Source: Bradyrhizobium sp. JYMT SZCCT0180 | GTDB taxonomy: Bacteria; Pseudomonadota; Alphaproteobacteria; Rhizobiales; Xanthobacteraceae | Assembly (NCBI RefSeq): GCF_018130165.1 | Contig: NZ_JAFCLZ010000002.1 | Location: forward strand, 372,001 to 436,000 | Length of the DNA: 64,000 nucleotides | Reading direction: 5' to 3' | Part shown: piece after piece, positions 1-9,063 of the stretch | How the letters are laid out: each line of letters begins with the position of its first letter | How positions within the stretch are numbered: the first letter of the stretch is position 1 | Notes under the pieces: model-generated | Database searches by the model: none | What the model saw: only the letters and a program-made list of their open reading frames with translations | What the model was told of the DNA's origin: nothing | Position numbers and translations under genes: made by a program

Positions 1-228
1 GGGCATCTGCTCGGTGCGGCCGGCGCGATCGAGGCGATTTTCAGCATCCTTGCGATTCGCGACAACATCGCCCCGCCCACCATCAATCTGGAAAATCCGT
101 CGGTGGAGACGGCGATCGATCTCGTGCCTCAAGCGGCGCGCCAACGCGAGATCAACGTCGCGTTGTCGAATTCTTTCGGTTTCGGAGGTACCAACGCCTC
201 CGTCATCGTTCGGCGCATAGTTAGTTAG
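1..228 (+). CDS. fabF: 3-oxoacyl-ACP synthase II, C-terminal part
   Basis: Partial gene cut by the left edge; 75 C-terminal residues remain. It opens with [12 protein letters not shown], which carries one of the two active-site histidines of the Cys-His-His triad, and ends with the glycine-rich [11 protein letters not shown] loop typical of condensing enzymes. FabF condenses malonyl-ACP with a growing acyl-ACP in cytosolic fatty-acid elongation. The following genes mltG, yicC and gmk are its usual neighbours in rhizobia. The nucleophilic cysteine lies outside the window, so FabF versus another FabF-like KAS is judged from synteny. Confidence 0.93.
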   Translation, partial: GHLLGAAGAIEAIFSILAIRDNIAPPTINLENPSVETAIDLVPQAARQREINVALSNSFGFGGTNASVIVRRIVS

Positions 229-354
229 CAAGTGTTTAGAGCGACTCCACCGTTTTGCCGTATTCGGCGATGACTCCTAGACGTGGGCGTATGCTATTGG
301 CCGGGCAGGGGTTTGTCAGGCCACGATTGAACCGGCAGGATTCAGGTTGCATCG

Positions 355-1641
355 ATGAGTGAAAGGCCGCCCATTTCCCCCCGGAGCCCGCGCGCTGCGC
401 TGGAGCCCGAGCAGGTACCGCCGCCGCCGAAGCGGTCCGAGCGCGCCCGCAATCTGTTTGTCGTGATCGGTAACGCCATCATCACCATTCTGATCATTTT
501 GATGATCGGCGCGGGGACCGCGTATTATTACGGGCGCCAGCTTTTGGAGACGCCAGGTCCACTGCAGGAAGACAAGATCGTCAATATTCCGGCACGTGCC
601 GGCAAAAGAGACATTGCCGACGCGTTGCAGCGCGAGGGCGTGATCAACGTCAATCCGTGGCTGTTCATCGGCAGCGTGTTTGCGCTGAAGGCGAGTTCCG
701 ACCTCAAGCCCGGCGAATACTCGTTCCAGAAGCGCGCCAGCCTGCGCGATGTCATCGCGACCATCGTCGAGGGCAAGGTGGTGCAGCACAGCGTCACCAT
801 TCCCGAAGGCTTGACCTCCGAACAGATCGTGGCGCGCCTCACCGACAACGACCTGTTCTCGGGCTCGCTGAAGGAAATGCCGCGCGAGGGCACGCTGCTG
901 CCGGAAACCTATAAATTCCCGCGCGGCACCAGCCGCGAACAGGTAGTCCAGCGCATGCAGCAGACCCAGAAGCGGATGCTCGCGGAAGTCTGGGAACGCC
1001 GCAATCCGGACATTCCGGTCAAATCGCCGGAGGCGTTGATTACGCTTGCCTCGATCGTCGAGAAGGAAACCGGCCGGGCCGACGAGCGCAGCCGGGTCGC
1101 CGCTGTCTTCACCAACCGGCTGCGACAGAAGATGAAGCTGCAGTCCGATCCGACCATCATCTACGGGCTGGTGGGCGGCAAGGGTACGCTGGGCCGGCCG
1201 ATCAAGCGCTCCGAGATCACCCAGCCGTCGCCCTACAACACCTATGTGATCGAGGGCTTGCCGCCGGGCCCGATCGCCAATCCCGGCCGCGCCTCGCTCG
1301 AGGCGGTCGCCAACCCGGCGCGGACCCGCGACCTGTTCTTCGTCGCCGATGGCAGCGGCGGACATACCTTCACCGAAACCTACGACCAGCATCAGAAAAA
1401 CGTCGCCAAGCTGCGGGTGCTGGAAAAGCAGATCCAGAACGACACCGTCGAACCGGCCGAAGAGGCCGCACCGCCTGCAGCGGCTGGTACGCCGGCGGCC
1501 GACACCAACCCGACGGCGACCACGCCGAAACCGACGGGGACGAAGCGGCAGCCCGCACGTCCGGCGGCGCCTGCGGCAGCCCCCGGCGCCCGCCAGGGCG
1601 CGGCGCAATCGACCACCACGGCGCCGGTGGTTCAGCGCTAA
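355..1641 (+). CDS. mltG: Endolytic murein transglycosylase MltG
   Basis: 428 residues. A cytoplasmic proline-rich N-terminus is followed by one membrane helix at about 34-58 and then the periplasmic YceG fold. The catalytic glutamate lies in the motif SIVEKETG at about residue 236. The family cleaves nascent glycan strands near the inner membrane and is thought to set strand length. The last 65 or so residues form an Ala/Pro/Thr-rich low-complexity tail beyond the catalytic domain, longer than in E. coli. The ATG at 355 is the only start that leaves the membrane anchor with a short cytosolic lead. It lies 126 bp after fabF and upstream of yicC, probably co-transcribed. Confidence 0.95.
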   Translation: MSERPPISPRSPRAALEPEQVPPPPKRSERARNLFVVIGNAIITILIILMIGAGTAYYYGRQLLETPGPLQEDKIVNIPARAGKRDIADALQREGVINVNPWLFIGSVFALKASSDLKPGEYSFQKRASLRDVIATIVEGKVVQHSVTIPEGLTSEQIVARLTDNDLFSGSLKEMPREGTLLPETYKFPRGTSREQVVQRMQQTQKRMLAEVWERRNPDIPVKSPEALITLASIVEKETGRADERSRVAAVFTNRLRQKMKLQSDPTIIYGLVGGKGTLGRPIKRSEITQPSPYNTYVIEGLPPGPIANPGRASLEAVANPARTRDLFFVADGSGGHTFTETYDQHQKNVAKLRVLEKQIQNDTVEPAEEAAPPAAAGTPAADTNPTATTPKPTGTKRQPARPAAPAAAPGARQGAAQSTTTAPVVQR

Positions 1642-1726
1642 GTCAATTCCATCAGGCGTGAATTCGTTTTAAGCTCGCGCCGCACCCCGAGTCTGGCATC
1701 TCCCTGTTTTCGGAAAGTTTTACGCG

Positions 1727-2614
1727 ATGGCGCTATCGAGCATGACCGGCTTTGCCCGGAGCAACGGCGCCAGCGGTCCGTACACGTTCGAGTGGGAACT
1801 GAAGTCGGTCAACGCCAAGGGCTTTGACCTGCGGCTGCGGCTGCCGCCTGGATGGGACGAACTCGAGGCTTTCGCCAAGAAGCGGGCCGGCGAGGTGCTG
1901 TCGCGGGGCACGGTCTACGCCAATCTCAACGTCAAGCGGGCCAACGCGGTCTCGACCATCCGCATCAATGAGGACGTGCTCAACTCGATCGTAAAGGTCG
2001 CGGGTGTGCTCGCCGGCAAGATCGATGCGGTTGCGCCCAGCATCGATGGTCTGCTCGGCATCAAGGGCGTCATCGAGGTGGTCGAGCCCGAAAGCGATGA
2101 GGCCGAAGACAAGGCGGCCAAAGACGCCGCGGCCGTCGCCTTCGAGCAGGCGCTGGCCAATCTGGTCGAGATGCGCCGCCGTGAGGGCGTCACGCTCGGG
2201 CAGATCCTCAACCAGCGCATGGATGAGATCGAGAAGCTCGCGAACAGGGCCGAGGCTGCGCCCGGCCGCAAGCCCGAGGCGATCAGGGCGCGGCTGGCCG
2301 AACAGGTCGCAGCGCTGCTGGAAACATCAGATCGTTTCGATCCTGACCGGCTCAATCAGGAAGCGATCATGATCGCGGCCAAAGCCGACATCCGCGAGGA
2401 GCTCGACCGCATCGCCTCCCACATCGCCCAGGCCCGCGAGATGATCGGCAAGGGCGGCCCGGTGGGGCGCCGGCTGGATTTTCTCGCCCAGGAGTTCAAC
2501 CGCGAGGTCAACACCTGCTGCTCGAAATCGAACGATCTGGAGTTGACCAATACCGGGCTCGAGATGAAAAACGTGGTGGAGCAGTTCCGCGAGCAGGTCC
2601 AGAATCTGGAGTGA
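1727..2614 (+). CDS. yicC: YicC/YloC family endoribonuclease
   Basis: 295 residues, the usual family length. The N-terminus carries the typical SSMTGFARS signature, and the C-terminus has the conserved block with REELDRIASHI and LDFLAQEFNREVNT. YicC proteins are cytosolic oligomeric RNases linked to small-RNA decay and stationary-phase survival in E. coli and Bacillus. The gene sits three bases before gmk, a pairing (yicC-gmk) that is widely conserved, which supports translation from one message. The start ATG at 1727 gives the standard MALSSMTGFAR beginning. Nothing unusual is visible. Confidence 0.93.
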   Translation: MALSSMTGFARSNGASGPYTFEWELKSVNAKGFDLRLRLPPGWDELEAFAKKRAGEVLSRGTVYANLNVKRANAVSTIRINEDVLNSIVKVAGVLAGKIDAVAPSIDGLLGIKGVIEVVEPESDEAEDKAAKDAAAVAFEQALANLVEMRRREGVTLGQILNQRMDEIEKLANRAEAAPGRKPEAIRARLAEQVAALLETSDRFDPDRLNQEAIMIAAKADIREELDRIASHIAQAREMIGKGGPVGRRLDFLAQEFNREVNTCCSKSNDLELTNTGLEMKNVVEQFREQVQNLE

Positions 2615-2617
2615 GCG

Positions 2618-3271
2618 ATGACGGCTGGTGGATTCGACGGGGTTGAGCGGCGCGGACTGATGTTCGTGCTGTCCTCACCGTCAGGCGCGGGCAAGACCAC
2701 GCTGTCGCGGATGCTGATCGACAAGATGCCTGGCCTGAAGATGTCGGTGTCGGCGACCACGCGGCCGATGCGGCCGGGAGAGGTCGACGGGCGCGACTAT
2801 TTCTTCGTCGACAAACCGAAATTCGAAGCAATGGCCAAGAAGGGCGAATTGCTCGAATGGGCCACCGTGTTCGACAATCGCTATGGAACGCCGCGTGCGC
2901 CGGTCGAGGCCGCGCTGTCGGCCGGGCAGGACGTACTGTTCGATATCGACTGGCAGGGCACGCAACAATTGCGCGAGAAAGCCCGCGCCGACGTGGTCAG
3001 CGTGTTCATCCTGCCGCCGTCGGCTGCCGACCTCGAAAAGCGCCTGCACACCCGCGCCCAGGATTCAGACGAGGTCATTCGCGGAAGGATGGACCGCGCC
3101 ACCCACGAACTGAGCCATTGGGCGGAATACGACTACATCGTCATCAACCAGGACGTCGACCATGCCTTCGCCGAGGTGCAGTCGATCCTCAAGGCCGAGC
3201 GGCTCAAGCGCGAGCGCCGCACCGGACTGACGGAATTCGTTCGCGGCCTGCAGCGCCAGCTCGAAAAGTAA
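2618..3271 (+). CDS. gmk: Guanylate kinase
   Basis: 217 residues, normal length. The P-loop SSPSGAGKTTL lies at about 19-30 and is followed by the GMP-binding block SATTRPMRPGEVDGRDY. The enzyme phosphorylates GMP to GDP with ATP in the cytosol and supplies the dGTP and ppGpp pools. The gene starts at ATG 2618, three bases after the yicC stop, so the two are likely co-translated. It ends about 50 bp before a convergent gene, and no clear terminator hairpin is visible in that gap. Confidence 0.97.
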   Translation: MTAGGFDGVERRGLMFVLSSPSGAGKTTLSRMLIDKMPGLKMSVSATTRPMRPGEVDGRDYFFVDKPKFEAMAKKGELLEWATVFDNRYGTPRAPVEAALSAGQDVLFDIDWQGTQQLREKARADVVSVFILPPSAADLEKRLHTRAQDSDEVIRGRMDRATHELSHWAEYDYIVINQDVDHAFAEVQSILKAERLKRERRTGLTEFVRGLQRQLEK

Positions 3272-3324
3272 TTCCGACGGCGGTCGCAGGCCGAGTCTAT
3301 GCCCGGACTACGCGACGCCCGGCC

Positions 3325-4368
3325 TTACGTATGCGCACTGCGCGCCAATCGCGCCAGCATCTCCGTTACCCGCCGCTCCGGATCGTCGGGCGCGCGCGGA
3401 TCGCGGGGAACGTCGCGCGGAGTATTGCTGCGCCAGACCGGCGTCTCGTCCGGGAACATCGATGGCGAGTTCCGTTCGGTCGGGATCGAATCCCAGATCG
3501 CTCGGCGATCACCGCGCGCTTCCAGCGGGATCGCCTGCGCGCGGCCGAACCGGTAAACCAGACTTGCCGTAATTCCTGCCAGCGCGAGTGCACCAGCCAT
3601 TACCAGCAGCAGCATCTGCATCGATGCCGACCGTCTTTCCTGCGATGCGTCCGCGGCAGCGAGCGCAACCGGGGGGATGGCGGGCGGCGGGGCCGCTGTG
3701 GGATTGGCTTGTAGGCTCTGGGTTTGAAGGCTTGGGGTTTGAAGGTTCTGGGTCTGGAGGCTTTGGGTCTGCGGGTTTTGAGTCTGCGGGATCTGCGATG
3801 GCTCGGCCGCAGCAAGGCGCGGACCGCTCGAGGGGCTGACGCCCGAAGATTCCGGCCAGCGCGATGCGATGGACGATGGCGGTTGCGAGTCTGGTGCGGC
3901 CGCAATTTGGTTATTTGCGATTTTGGCAACGGGCACGGTGCCCGTGCTCCGCGGCTCGATCAAATCCTCGACGCGCGCCTGCGGCGCGGTCAGTTCGGCG
4001 CGCGCGTTGGCGATCGATTTGCGCGCATTGAAGCTCTGCTGCGGCGAAACGGCATTGGCCGCCTCCGCCGATGCGGAATCCGATGCTGCAGGCGCGGATG
4101 AAGATTCCTTCGGCGCGGCGCGCGCGGTCTTGTTCTTCGCTTCGCCGATGTACCAGCAATTGCGTTTGGTGGCGTGATCGACCCGGTAATACCAATGACC
4201 GCCTGCCGGCAAAGCCCCTTTTGGACGCGTCAGGCAGCTGTCCGCCGTTTTCGCGCTGTTCTCCTTGCTGGTATCTTTGGCGGCATCCTGCGCAACGGCA
4301 GCGAAACTGGTTCCCGCCAGAATACTGGCGAAGAACGCCGAGATGAATTTCGCTGAACGCTTTGACAT
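3325..4368 (-). CDS. Secreted hypothetical protein, low-complexity
   Basis: 347 residues from the preferred ATG at 4368, which follows GGGGA by five bases; in-frame ATG 4374 is the alternative. A signal peptide of about 25 residues ends near FAAVAQ. The mature N-terminus has a small Cys/Trp-containing segment (HWYYRVDHATKRNCWYIG) seen in many rhizobial secreted hypotheticals. A long Ala/Ser/Pro-rich region follows, including seven or so imperfect QT-rich pentapeptides (QTQNP, QTQSL), then a membrane helix (MLLLVMAGALALAGITASL) and an Arg/Pro-rich cytosolic tail. The likely topology is signal peptide, periplasmic stalk, membrane helix, cytosolic tail. I do not recognise a function. The gene is convergent with gmk. 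Confidence 0.7.
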   Translation of the reverse strand: MSKRSAKFISAFFASILAGTSFAAVAQDAAKDTSKENSAKTADSCLTRPKGALPAGGHWYYRVDHATKRNCWYIGEAKNKTARAAPKESSSAPAASDSASAEAANAVSPQQSFNARKSIANARAELTAPQARVEDLIEPRSTGTVPVAKIANNQIAAAPDSQPPSSIASRWPESSGVSPSSGPRLAAAEPSQIPQTQNPQTQSLQTQNLQTPSLQTQSLQANPTAAPPPAIPPVALAAADASQERRSASMQMLLLVMAGALALAGITASLVYRFGRAQAIPLEARGDRRAIWDSIPTERNSPSMFPDETPVWRSNTPRDVPRDPRAPDDPERRVTEMLARLARSAHT

Positions 4369-4552
4369 GGCCATCCCCGATGGTGATACGCGACACTTAC
4401 GTCTCAAGTTTTCGTTAAAGACTTGGGTCGTAATGGGCCGCAATTTCGGAGCGGGTAGGGCATAATTGGGGCTCGCCAGCCCAATATGCGAAGCGGACGG
4501 GAGGCTAGAGTCTTTTCCGTTCCGATTGAATCGAACGGGCCTCTAGCTTCTT

Positions 4553-4606
4553 GATTTGACGCGTTTTCTTGACGCGAACCGGTAGCCACTTCGCTGGAAA
4601 ACGCTC
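4553..4606. repeat. Palindromic dispersed element, copy 1
   Basis: A roughly 54-bp element with outer inverted arms GCGTTTTC / GAAAACGC and inner arms TTCGCG / AGCGAA around CCGGT. Near-identical copies lie at 13114-13166, 33297-33350 and 41564-41615. This copy is intergenic between two minus-strand genes. Confidence 0.85.
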
Positions 4607-4625
4607 TAGAAAACAGGCACGAAAG

Positions 4626-5132
4626 CTATTGTTTGCTGGCCGTCCACGTTCCAGCGCAACCGGTCGATTGCCGGAACGTTCCGGAACCGCTGCGGCCGGA
4701 GAGACGGCCGGAACTGGTGACCGTGACGCCGTTGAAATTGCCGACCGTGCGGGCGGAACCGTTGCCGCTGACGCTGCCACTGACGCCCTGGGCGATGATC
4801 CTGCCGCTGGTCACGACCACCGCGCCGGTCGTGGTACCGCCGCAGCCGACGGATGTGACCATCCAAGCGCCGTCGAAATTGCCGCCGCCACCACCGCCAC
4901 TGCGCGAGGCGCGGCGTGGGCTCTCGGCTTCGGACTTGCTGCGCCGTGCGGGCTTCTCCGTCTCAATCGCGCGCGGCGTGGCGCGAGATCCGGACAGTGA
5001 TTTCTCGTCATTGCCGATACTGCCGCCGGCGCTGCCGGATTGCGCCAGGCTGGCGCTTACTCCGAATGCGGCTGACATCAACAGACTGAACAGAGCAATC
5101 CTGAGCGAGCGTTGAACAGCGGCGTTTTGCAT
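4626..5132 (-). CDS. Gly/Ser-rich secreted protein, paralogue A
   Basis: 168 residues with a signal peptide (cleavage near SASLAQ at about 31). The mature start GSAGGSIGNDEKSLSGSR is followed by a basic segment EKPARRSK, a run of six glycines, and a C-terminal domain with repeated Gly/Ser/Thr beta-strand-like stretches ending GTFRQSTGCAGTWTASKQ. Cysteines in the C-terminal domain probably form disulfides. It is clearly a tandem paralogue of the next gene upstream. No enzyme motif is visible and the function is unknown. It lies directly downstream of a caspase-fold protease gene on the same strand, which suggests, without proving, a shared message. Confidence 0.72.
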   Translation of the reverse strand: MQNAAVQRSLRIALFSLLMSAAFGVSASLAQSGSAGGSIGNDEKSLSGSRATPRAIETEKPARRSKSEAESPRRASRSGGGGGGNFDGAWMVTSVGCGGTTTGAVVVTSGRIIAQGVSGSVSGNGSARTVGNFNGVTVTSSGRLSGRSGSGTFRQSTGCAGTWTASKQ

Positions 5133-5197
5133 AAACAGGTGCCCTCAATTTCTCGAATGTAATGCCGGCTAAGACGAGCGGAAATCAAACGGGATGC

Positions 5198-5710
5198 TTA
5201 CTGTTTCGACGCTGTCCACGTTCCGGAACAGCCGTCCGATCGCCTGAACGTTCCGGCGCCGCTGCGGCCCGTGAAACGGCCGGAGCTGCTCCAACTCAAA
5301 CCCGAGACGGATCCGCCTGACGTCGTAGAGCCACTTGAATTGACCTGACCGGAACTCAATTCACCCGAGATCCTGCCGCCGCTGATTACGAACCGCTCGG
5401 TGCTGTTGCCGCAGCCCTGGGATTGGGCAACCCATGTGCCGTCGAAACTGCCGCCGCCGCCGCCACCACCGCCGCTCTTCCGCGAAACGCGACGCGGTTC
5501 GTCGGGCTCGGCTCTGGGTTTGCTGCGCCGTGCGGGCTTCTCGGTCTCGACCGCGCGCGGCGTCGTGCGCGATCCCGACAGCGATTTCTCGTCATTGCCG
5601 ATGCTGCCGCCGGTGCTGCCGGATTGCGCGAAGCCGGTCGTTCCGAACCCAACCGACATCAAAAGGCAGAGCAGACCAACCTTGATCGAACGTTGAACAG
5701 CGTTTTGCAT
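5198..5710 (-). CDS. Gly/Ser-rich secreted protein, paralogue B
   Basis: 170 residues, start ATG 5710. Signal peptide ends near TTGFAQ. It shares with paralogue A the block GGSIGNDEKSLSGSR, the basic PARRSK segment, a nine-residue glycine run and the ending GTWTASKQ, including the paired cysteines of the C-terminal domain. The DNA around both starts (TTTTGCAT) is also alike, which fits a tandem duplication followed by divergence. It starts 33 bp after the caspase-family gene stop. Function unknown; the fold looks like a small all-beta secreted domain. Confidence 0.72.
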   Translation of the reverse strand: MQNAVQRSIKVGLLCLLMSVGFGTTGFAQSGSTGGSIGNDEKSLSGSRTTPRAVETEKPARRSKPRAEPDEPRRVSRKSGGGGGGGGSFDGTWVAQSQGCGNSTERFVISGGRISGELSSGQVNSSGSTTSGGSVSGLSWSSSGRFTGRSGAGTFRRSDGCSGTWTASKQ

Positions 5711-5743
5711 AAATCGGTGCTTTCAATGTCTCGAATGTAAAAT

Positions 5744-7111
5744 CTAGCGGCCGGATCCGTCGGCACAGACCGCACCGATGACGCGGCAAGACTTGCCAGC
5801 CTTGCTGCACTCGTCAAGCGCGGCCTCCTTGGCGCGCTGGACCGTGTCGCGCTGAACCAGCGAGTAAGAATTCCCCGAGATTGCGAACGCGCCGCAGCGC
5901 GATCCATAGAAGCTCAGCTCGAGCGGACATTTGCTCGATCCGCAATTCTTGAGCGCATCGTCGACCGCCGCGCGCCGTGAAGTGTGATTCCAGGAGATGC
6001 CCCATTTGTTGCTGTCGGGCCCATAGACGATCGAGCCCCAGGGCTTGAGATCGTCCATCTTGCGTAGCCGCGTCAGCACGCCCTCGGTGGCCTCGCCGGT
6101 CGGCGTCATGCTGCTCTTGGCCTGGAACTGGCTGATCGCCAGCCGCATGCCGTTCTTGCTGTCGAGCGGCTCCGGATCGAAATTGTGCTCGTAGAGCCGG
6201 TCGCTCAATTCCCTGAGCAGCGCGACGTCCTTGATCGGGATCCGGTCGGGATCGGGGCGCAGCGTGGTGGAGAGCTGCGGCGCCGGTTGCGGTGCGACCG
6301 CGACCTGCGGCGAGGCGGGCGAGCTCGGCGCGACAAAGTAGAACGTGCCGTCGATCGGCGAAGACGATACCCAGGGCTGCTGCGCGCCGCCGGTCTCGCG
6401 TTTCACCGCGAGGCCGACCTGGTTGAAGGTCTGGAAAATATCGAGGCCCGATTGCTTGATGGTCGCCGCCAGCGCCTTGGTGTAGGGGCTGTTGCCGCCG
6501 GTGCCGTCCTGCGCGACGTTGCCGGGCTGCGTCGCGTAGGAGATCAGCGTGCCTTCCGGTGCGCGCATCTGGGCGAGGCCGCCGTCGGAGGCGCGCAGGC
6601 CGCGCGCGCCGAACGGATTGTTACGGCAGGCATCGAGGATCACCATGTTGAGCCGCGTGCCCGAGCCCTGCATCTGGCGCAGCACGAGGTTGACGTCCAC
6701 CATCTGGAAATCGACATCGGCCTCGCGCGTCGGATTGGCGCCGACCGGGACCAGATAGTTCGAACCCGCGACCTGAACGCCGTGGCCGGCGTAGTAGAAC
6801 AGTGCGACATCGGCGCCCTGGACCTGGCGACCGAAATTCTGCACGGCGGTGTCCATGGCCGATTTGTCGAGATCGAGCTGGGCGCGGCCGCCGACCAGGG
6901 TAAAACCGAGACCGGCGAGCGTGCTGGCCATCAGCGCCGCGTCGTTGCGGGGATTGTCGAGCCGGGGAACGTTTTGATAGGCGGAGTTGCCCACCACCAG
7001 CGCGATACGTTTCTCGGCGGCGGCGGGCGCGGCTGACAGCAGCGACAGCAGCGACAGCAGAAGCGCCAACGCTGAAAACGCCCAGACCTTGCCGCTGAAA
7101 GCCCCGCGCAT
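5744..7111 (-). CDS. Caspase-fold (peptidase C14) protease with DUF4189-like C-terminus
   Basis: 455 residues from ATG 7111; a longer TTG start at 7141 is less likely because the signal peptide begins just after 7111. The signal peptide ends near APAAAEK. The caspase domain begins RIALVVGNSAYQNVP, with catalytic His in YYAGHG (about 110) and catalytic Cys in DACRNNPF (about 162). A linker of roughly 90 residues leads to a C-terminal DUF4189-like domain (WGSIVYGPDSNKWGISWN onward) with six or so cysteines. Metacaspase/orthocaspase relatives cleave after Arg or Lys. The signal peptide places this one in the periplasm or outside. It heads a possible operon with two Gly-rich secreted proteins. 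Confidence 0.88.
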   Translation of the reverse strand: MRGAFSGKVWAFSALALLLSLLSLLSAAPAAAEKRIALVVGNSAYQNVPRLDNPRNDAALMASTLAGLGFTLVGGRAQLDLDKSAMDTAVQNFGRQVQGADVALFYYAGHGVQVAGSNYLVPVGANPTREADVDFQMVDVNLVLRQMQGSGTRLNMVILDACRNNPFGARGLRASDGGLAQMRAPEGTLISYATQPGNVAQDGTGGNSPYTKALAATIKQSGLDIFQTFNQVGLAVKRETGGAQQPWVSSSPIDGTFYFVAPSSPASPQVAVAPQPAPQLSTTLRPDPDRIPIKDVALLRELSDRLYEHNFDPEPLDSKNGMRLAISQFQAKSSMTPTGEATEGVLTRLRKMDDLKPWGSIVYGPDSNKWGISWNHTSRRAAVDDALKNCGSSKCPLELSFYGSRCGAFAISGNSYSLVQRDTVQRAKEAALDECSKAGKSCRVIGAVCADGSGR

Positions 7112-7320
7112 TTCCAATAATTCCCCGCAATATGGCGGCAAGATAACAGCCTGCGCCGCCCGCGAAAAGCGGGCCGGACGTCCGATCGGTGCGGCCTAAT
7201 GTTTCGACAGCGTCGTTGCGCGGTGGGTAACGTCGCTGCAAGGCCGAGGCGTGACGCCGGTCGAGCTTTGTGGCAGTTTTCGCCTGACAGGACCAAGAGA
7301 GAGGTCCGCGGGGGGATCGC

Positions 7321-8997
7321 ATGATCACGAAGTTCGCCGTATCGCGCGCAATGACGACGACGGTATTTCTATCCGGCCTCATCGCACTGCCCGCGCTGGC
7401 CGTTGCAGCCGAGCGGCCTCTCGGCGCCGACCCGGTCGCGGCATGCGCCACATTGTCGGGTGCAGGCAGCGGCGCGATCAAGGTCGACACGGCCGCGTTG
7501 ACCGAGCCGAAGCCGCTGACCGTCGCGCCGGGCGGACCAACCCCCGCCGCCCGCATCAGCCCCGCGACCCCGCAATTCTGCCGCGTGCTGGGTCATATCG
7601 ATCCGACCGATCCGAAGGCGCCGCCGATCCGCTTTCAGCTCAATCTGCCGCTGCAATGGAACGGCCGCTCGGTGCAGTATGGCGGCGGCGGGTTCAACGG
7701 CGTGTTGATCACCGGGCTCAGCCTGCCGCCGGCCGCCCCCTTCGACAGCGCCTCTCCGCTGGCGCGGGGCTTTGCGACCTACGGCACTGACTCCGGTCAC
7801 GAGACCAAGCCGGGCGAACCGCCGCAGCTGTTTGCCGCGAACGATGAGGCCTTCGTCAATTTTGCCCATGCCTCCTACAAGAAAGTGCGCGACGCTGCCG
7901 CCATGCTGATGGAGCGCGCTTACGGCGCGAAACCCGAGCGGATGTATTTCGTCGGCAGTTCGGAAGGCGGGCGCGAGGGCCTGACCATGGCGCAGCGCTA
8001 TCCTGCCGACTTCGACGGCATCTTCGCCCGCGTTCCCGTGATCAACTGGGTCGGCCTGCAGCACGCCGGCACCCGCGCGGGCCTCGCGACCATGGGCGAG
8101 GGGTGGATTCGCCCGGCGCAGGTCAAGTTCGTGCACGACGCGGTGCTCGCGGCCTGCGATGCGCAGGACGGCGTCGCCGACGCGCTGGTGGAAGATGCGG
8201 TCGGCTGCAAGGCGCGTTTCGACCCGGCGAAACTGCTCTGCGCCAGCGGGGCTGGCGGCGACACGTGCCTCAGCGAGGCGCAGCTCATCGCCATTCGTAC
8301 GCTGCTTTCCCCCTATAAATTCCCGTTCGCGCTCGCCAACGGCATCACCGAATATCCGGGCTGGGGCGTTTCCGGCGAGGGCACGAAATCCTTTGGCCCG
8401 ACCGGCGGATGGAGCGCGTGGTGGCTGGGCTCCGCGCCTCCGGCGCTGCCGCCGGTGCCCGCCAACGGCATCGCCTGGGTCTACGGTGCGGGCGGCATCG
8501 CGCATATCTTCGCGCGCGATCCGAATTTCGATGTCCGCAAATACCGGGTGGAGGATTTTGCCGATCGGGTGCGCGAGGTTTCCGCGCTGATGGATTCGAC
8601 CAATCCTGACCTCAGCGCGTTCAAGGCCCGTGGCGGCAAGCTCATCATGCTTGAATACATGGCCGACTACGCGCAGAGCCCCTACGCGGGGATCGGTTAT
8701 TTCGAACAGGTGCAGAAGCGGATGGGTGAGGCGGCGACCGCCGAATTCGCCCGCCTCTATGCCGCGCCCGGTGTCGACCACGTCGGCAGCGGCGCACCGT
8801 CGAGTGTCGACATGCTGTCGGTCCTCGTCGACTGGGTCGAAAAAGGCCGCGCTCCTGGCGATCTCGTCGTCGTCGAACAGCAGCCCGCGCTCCCCGTCAC
8901 GGTCGACCGCTCATTGCCGCTTTGCCGGTGGCCCGCCTGGCCGCAATACAAGGCGGGCGATTCGAAAAGCGCAGCTAGCTTCGTCTGCGCGCGGTGA
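7321..8997 (+). CDS. Tannase/feruloyl esterase family hydrolase
   Basis: 558 residues with an N-terminal signal peptide (cleavage near AVAAE at about 31). The alpha/beta-hydrolase core shows nucleophile Ser214 in FVGSSEGGREG, a candidate acid Asp449 in EYMADYAQ, and catalytic His487 in GVDHVGSG. The family hydrolyses esters of plant phenolics such as feruloyl or galloyl esters. The usual CS-D-HC motif is altered: the residue before the serine is Ser, not Cys, and the residue after the histidine is Val, not Cys, so the disulfide that joins the catalytic residues is absent. The substrate cannot be named. The gene is monocistronic, with no transporter beside it. Confidence 0.87.
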   Translation: MITKFAVSRAMTTTVFLSGLIALPALAVAAERPLGADPVAACATLSGAGSGAIKVDTAALTEPKPLTVAPGGPTPAARISPATPQFCRVLGHIDPTDPKAPPIRFQLNLPLQWNGRSVQYGGGGFNGVLITGLSLPPAAPFDSASPLARGFATYGTDSGHETKPGEPPQLFAANDEAFVNFAHASYKKVRDAAAMLMERAYGAKPERMYFVGSSEGGREGLTMAQRYPADFDGIFARVPVINWVGLQHAGTRAGLATMGEGWIRPAQVKFVHDAVLAACDAQDGVADALVEDAVGCKARFDPAKLLCASGAGGDTCLSEAQLIAIRTLLSPYKFPFALANGITEYPGWGVSGEGTKSFGPTGGWSAWWLGSAPPALPPVPANGIAWVYGAGGIAHIFARDPNFDVRKYRVEDFADRVREVSALMDSTNPDLSAFKARGGKLIMLEYMADYAQSPYAGIGYFEQVQKRMGEAATAEFARLYAAPGVDHVGSGAPSSVDMLSVLVDWVEKGRAPGDLVVVEQQPALPVTVDRSLPLCRWPAWPQYKAGDSKSAASFVCAR

Positions 8998-9063
8998 GGC
9001 GGGCGGGAAATCTCGATCCGATCTGAAGGCGAGGTGCTGGCGTTAGCCGGGACTGCCTTGCCG

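Noticed and set aside
316..1608. Long open frame on the minus strand across mltG
   Set aside because: It is the antisense shadow of a GC-rich gene. The plus-strand product has MltG motifs and the reverse product has none.
7369..8781. 470-codon minus-strand frame opposite the tannase-family gene
   Set aside because: Arg/Gly/His-rich composition typical of a reverse-strand shadow; no ribosome site or family motif.
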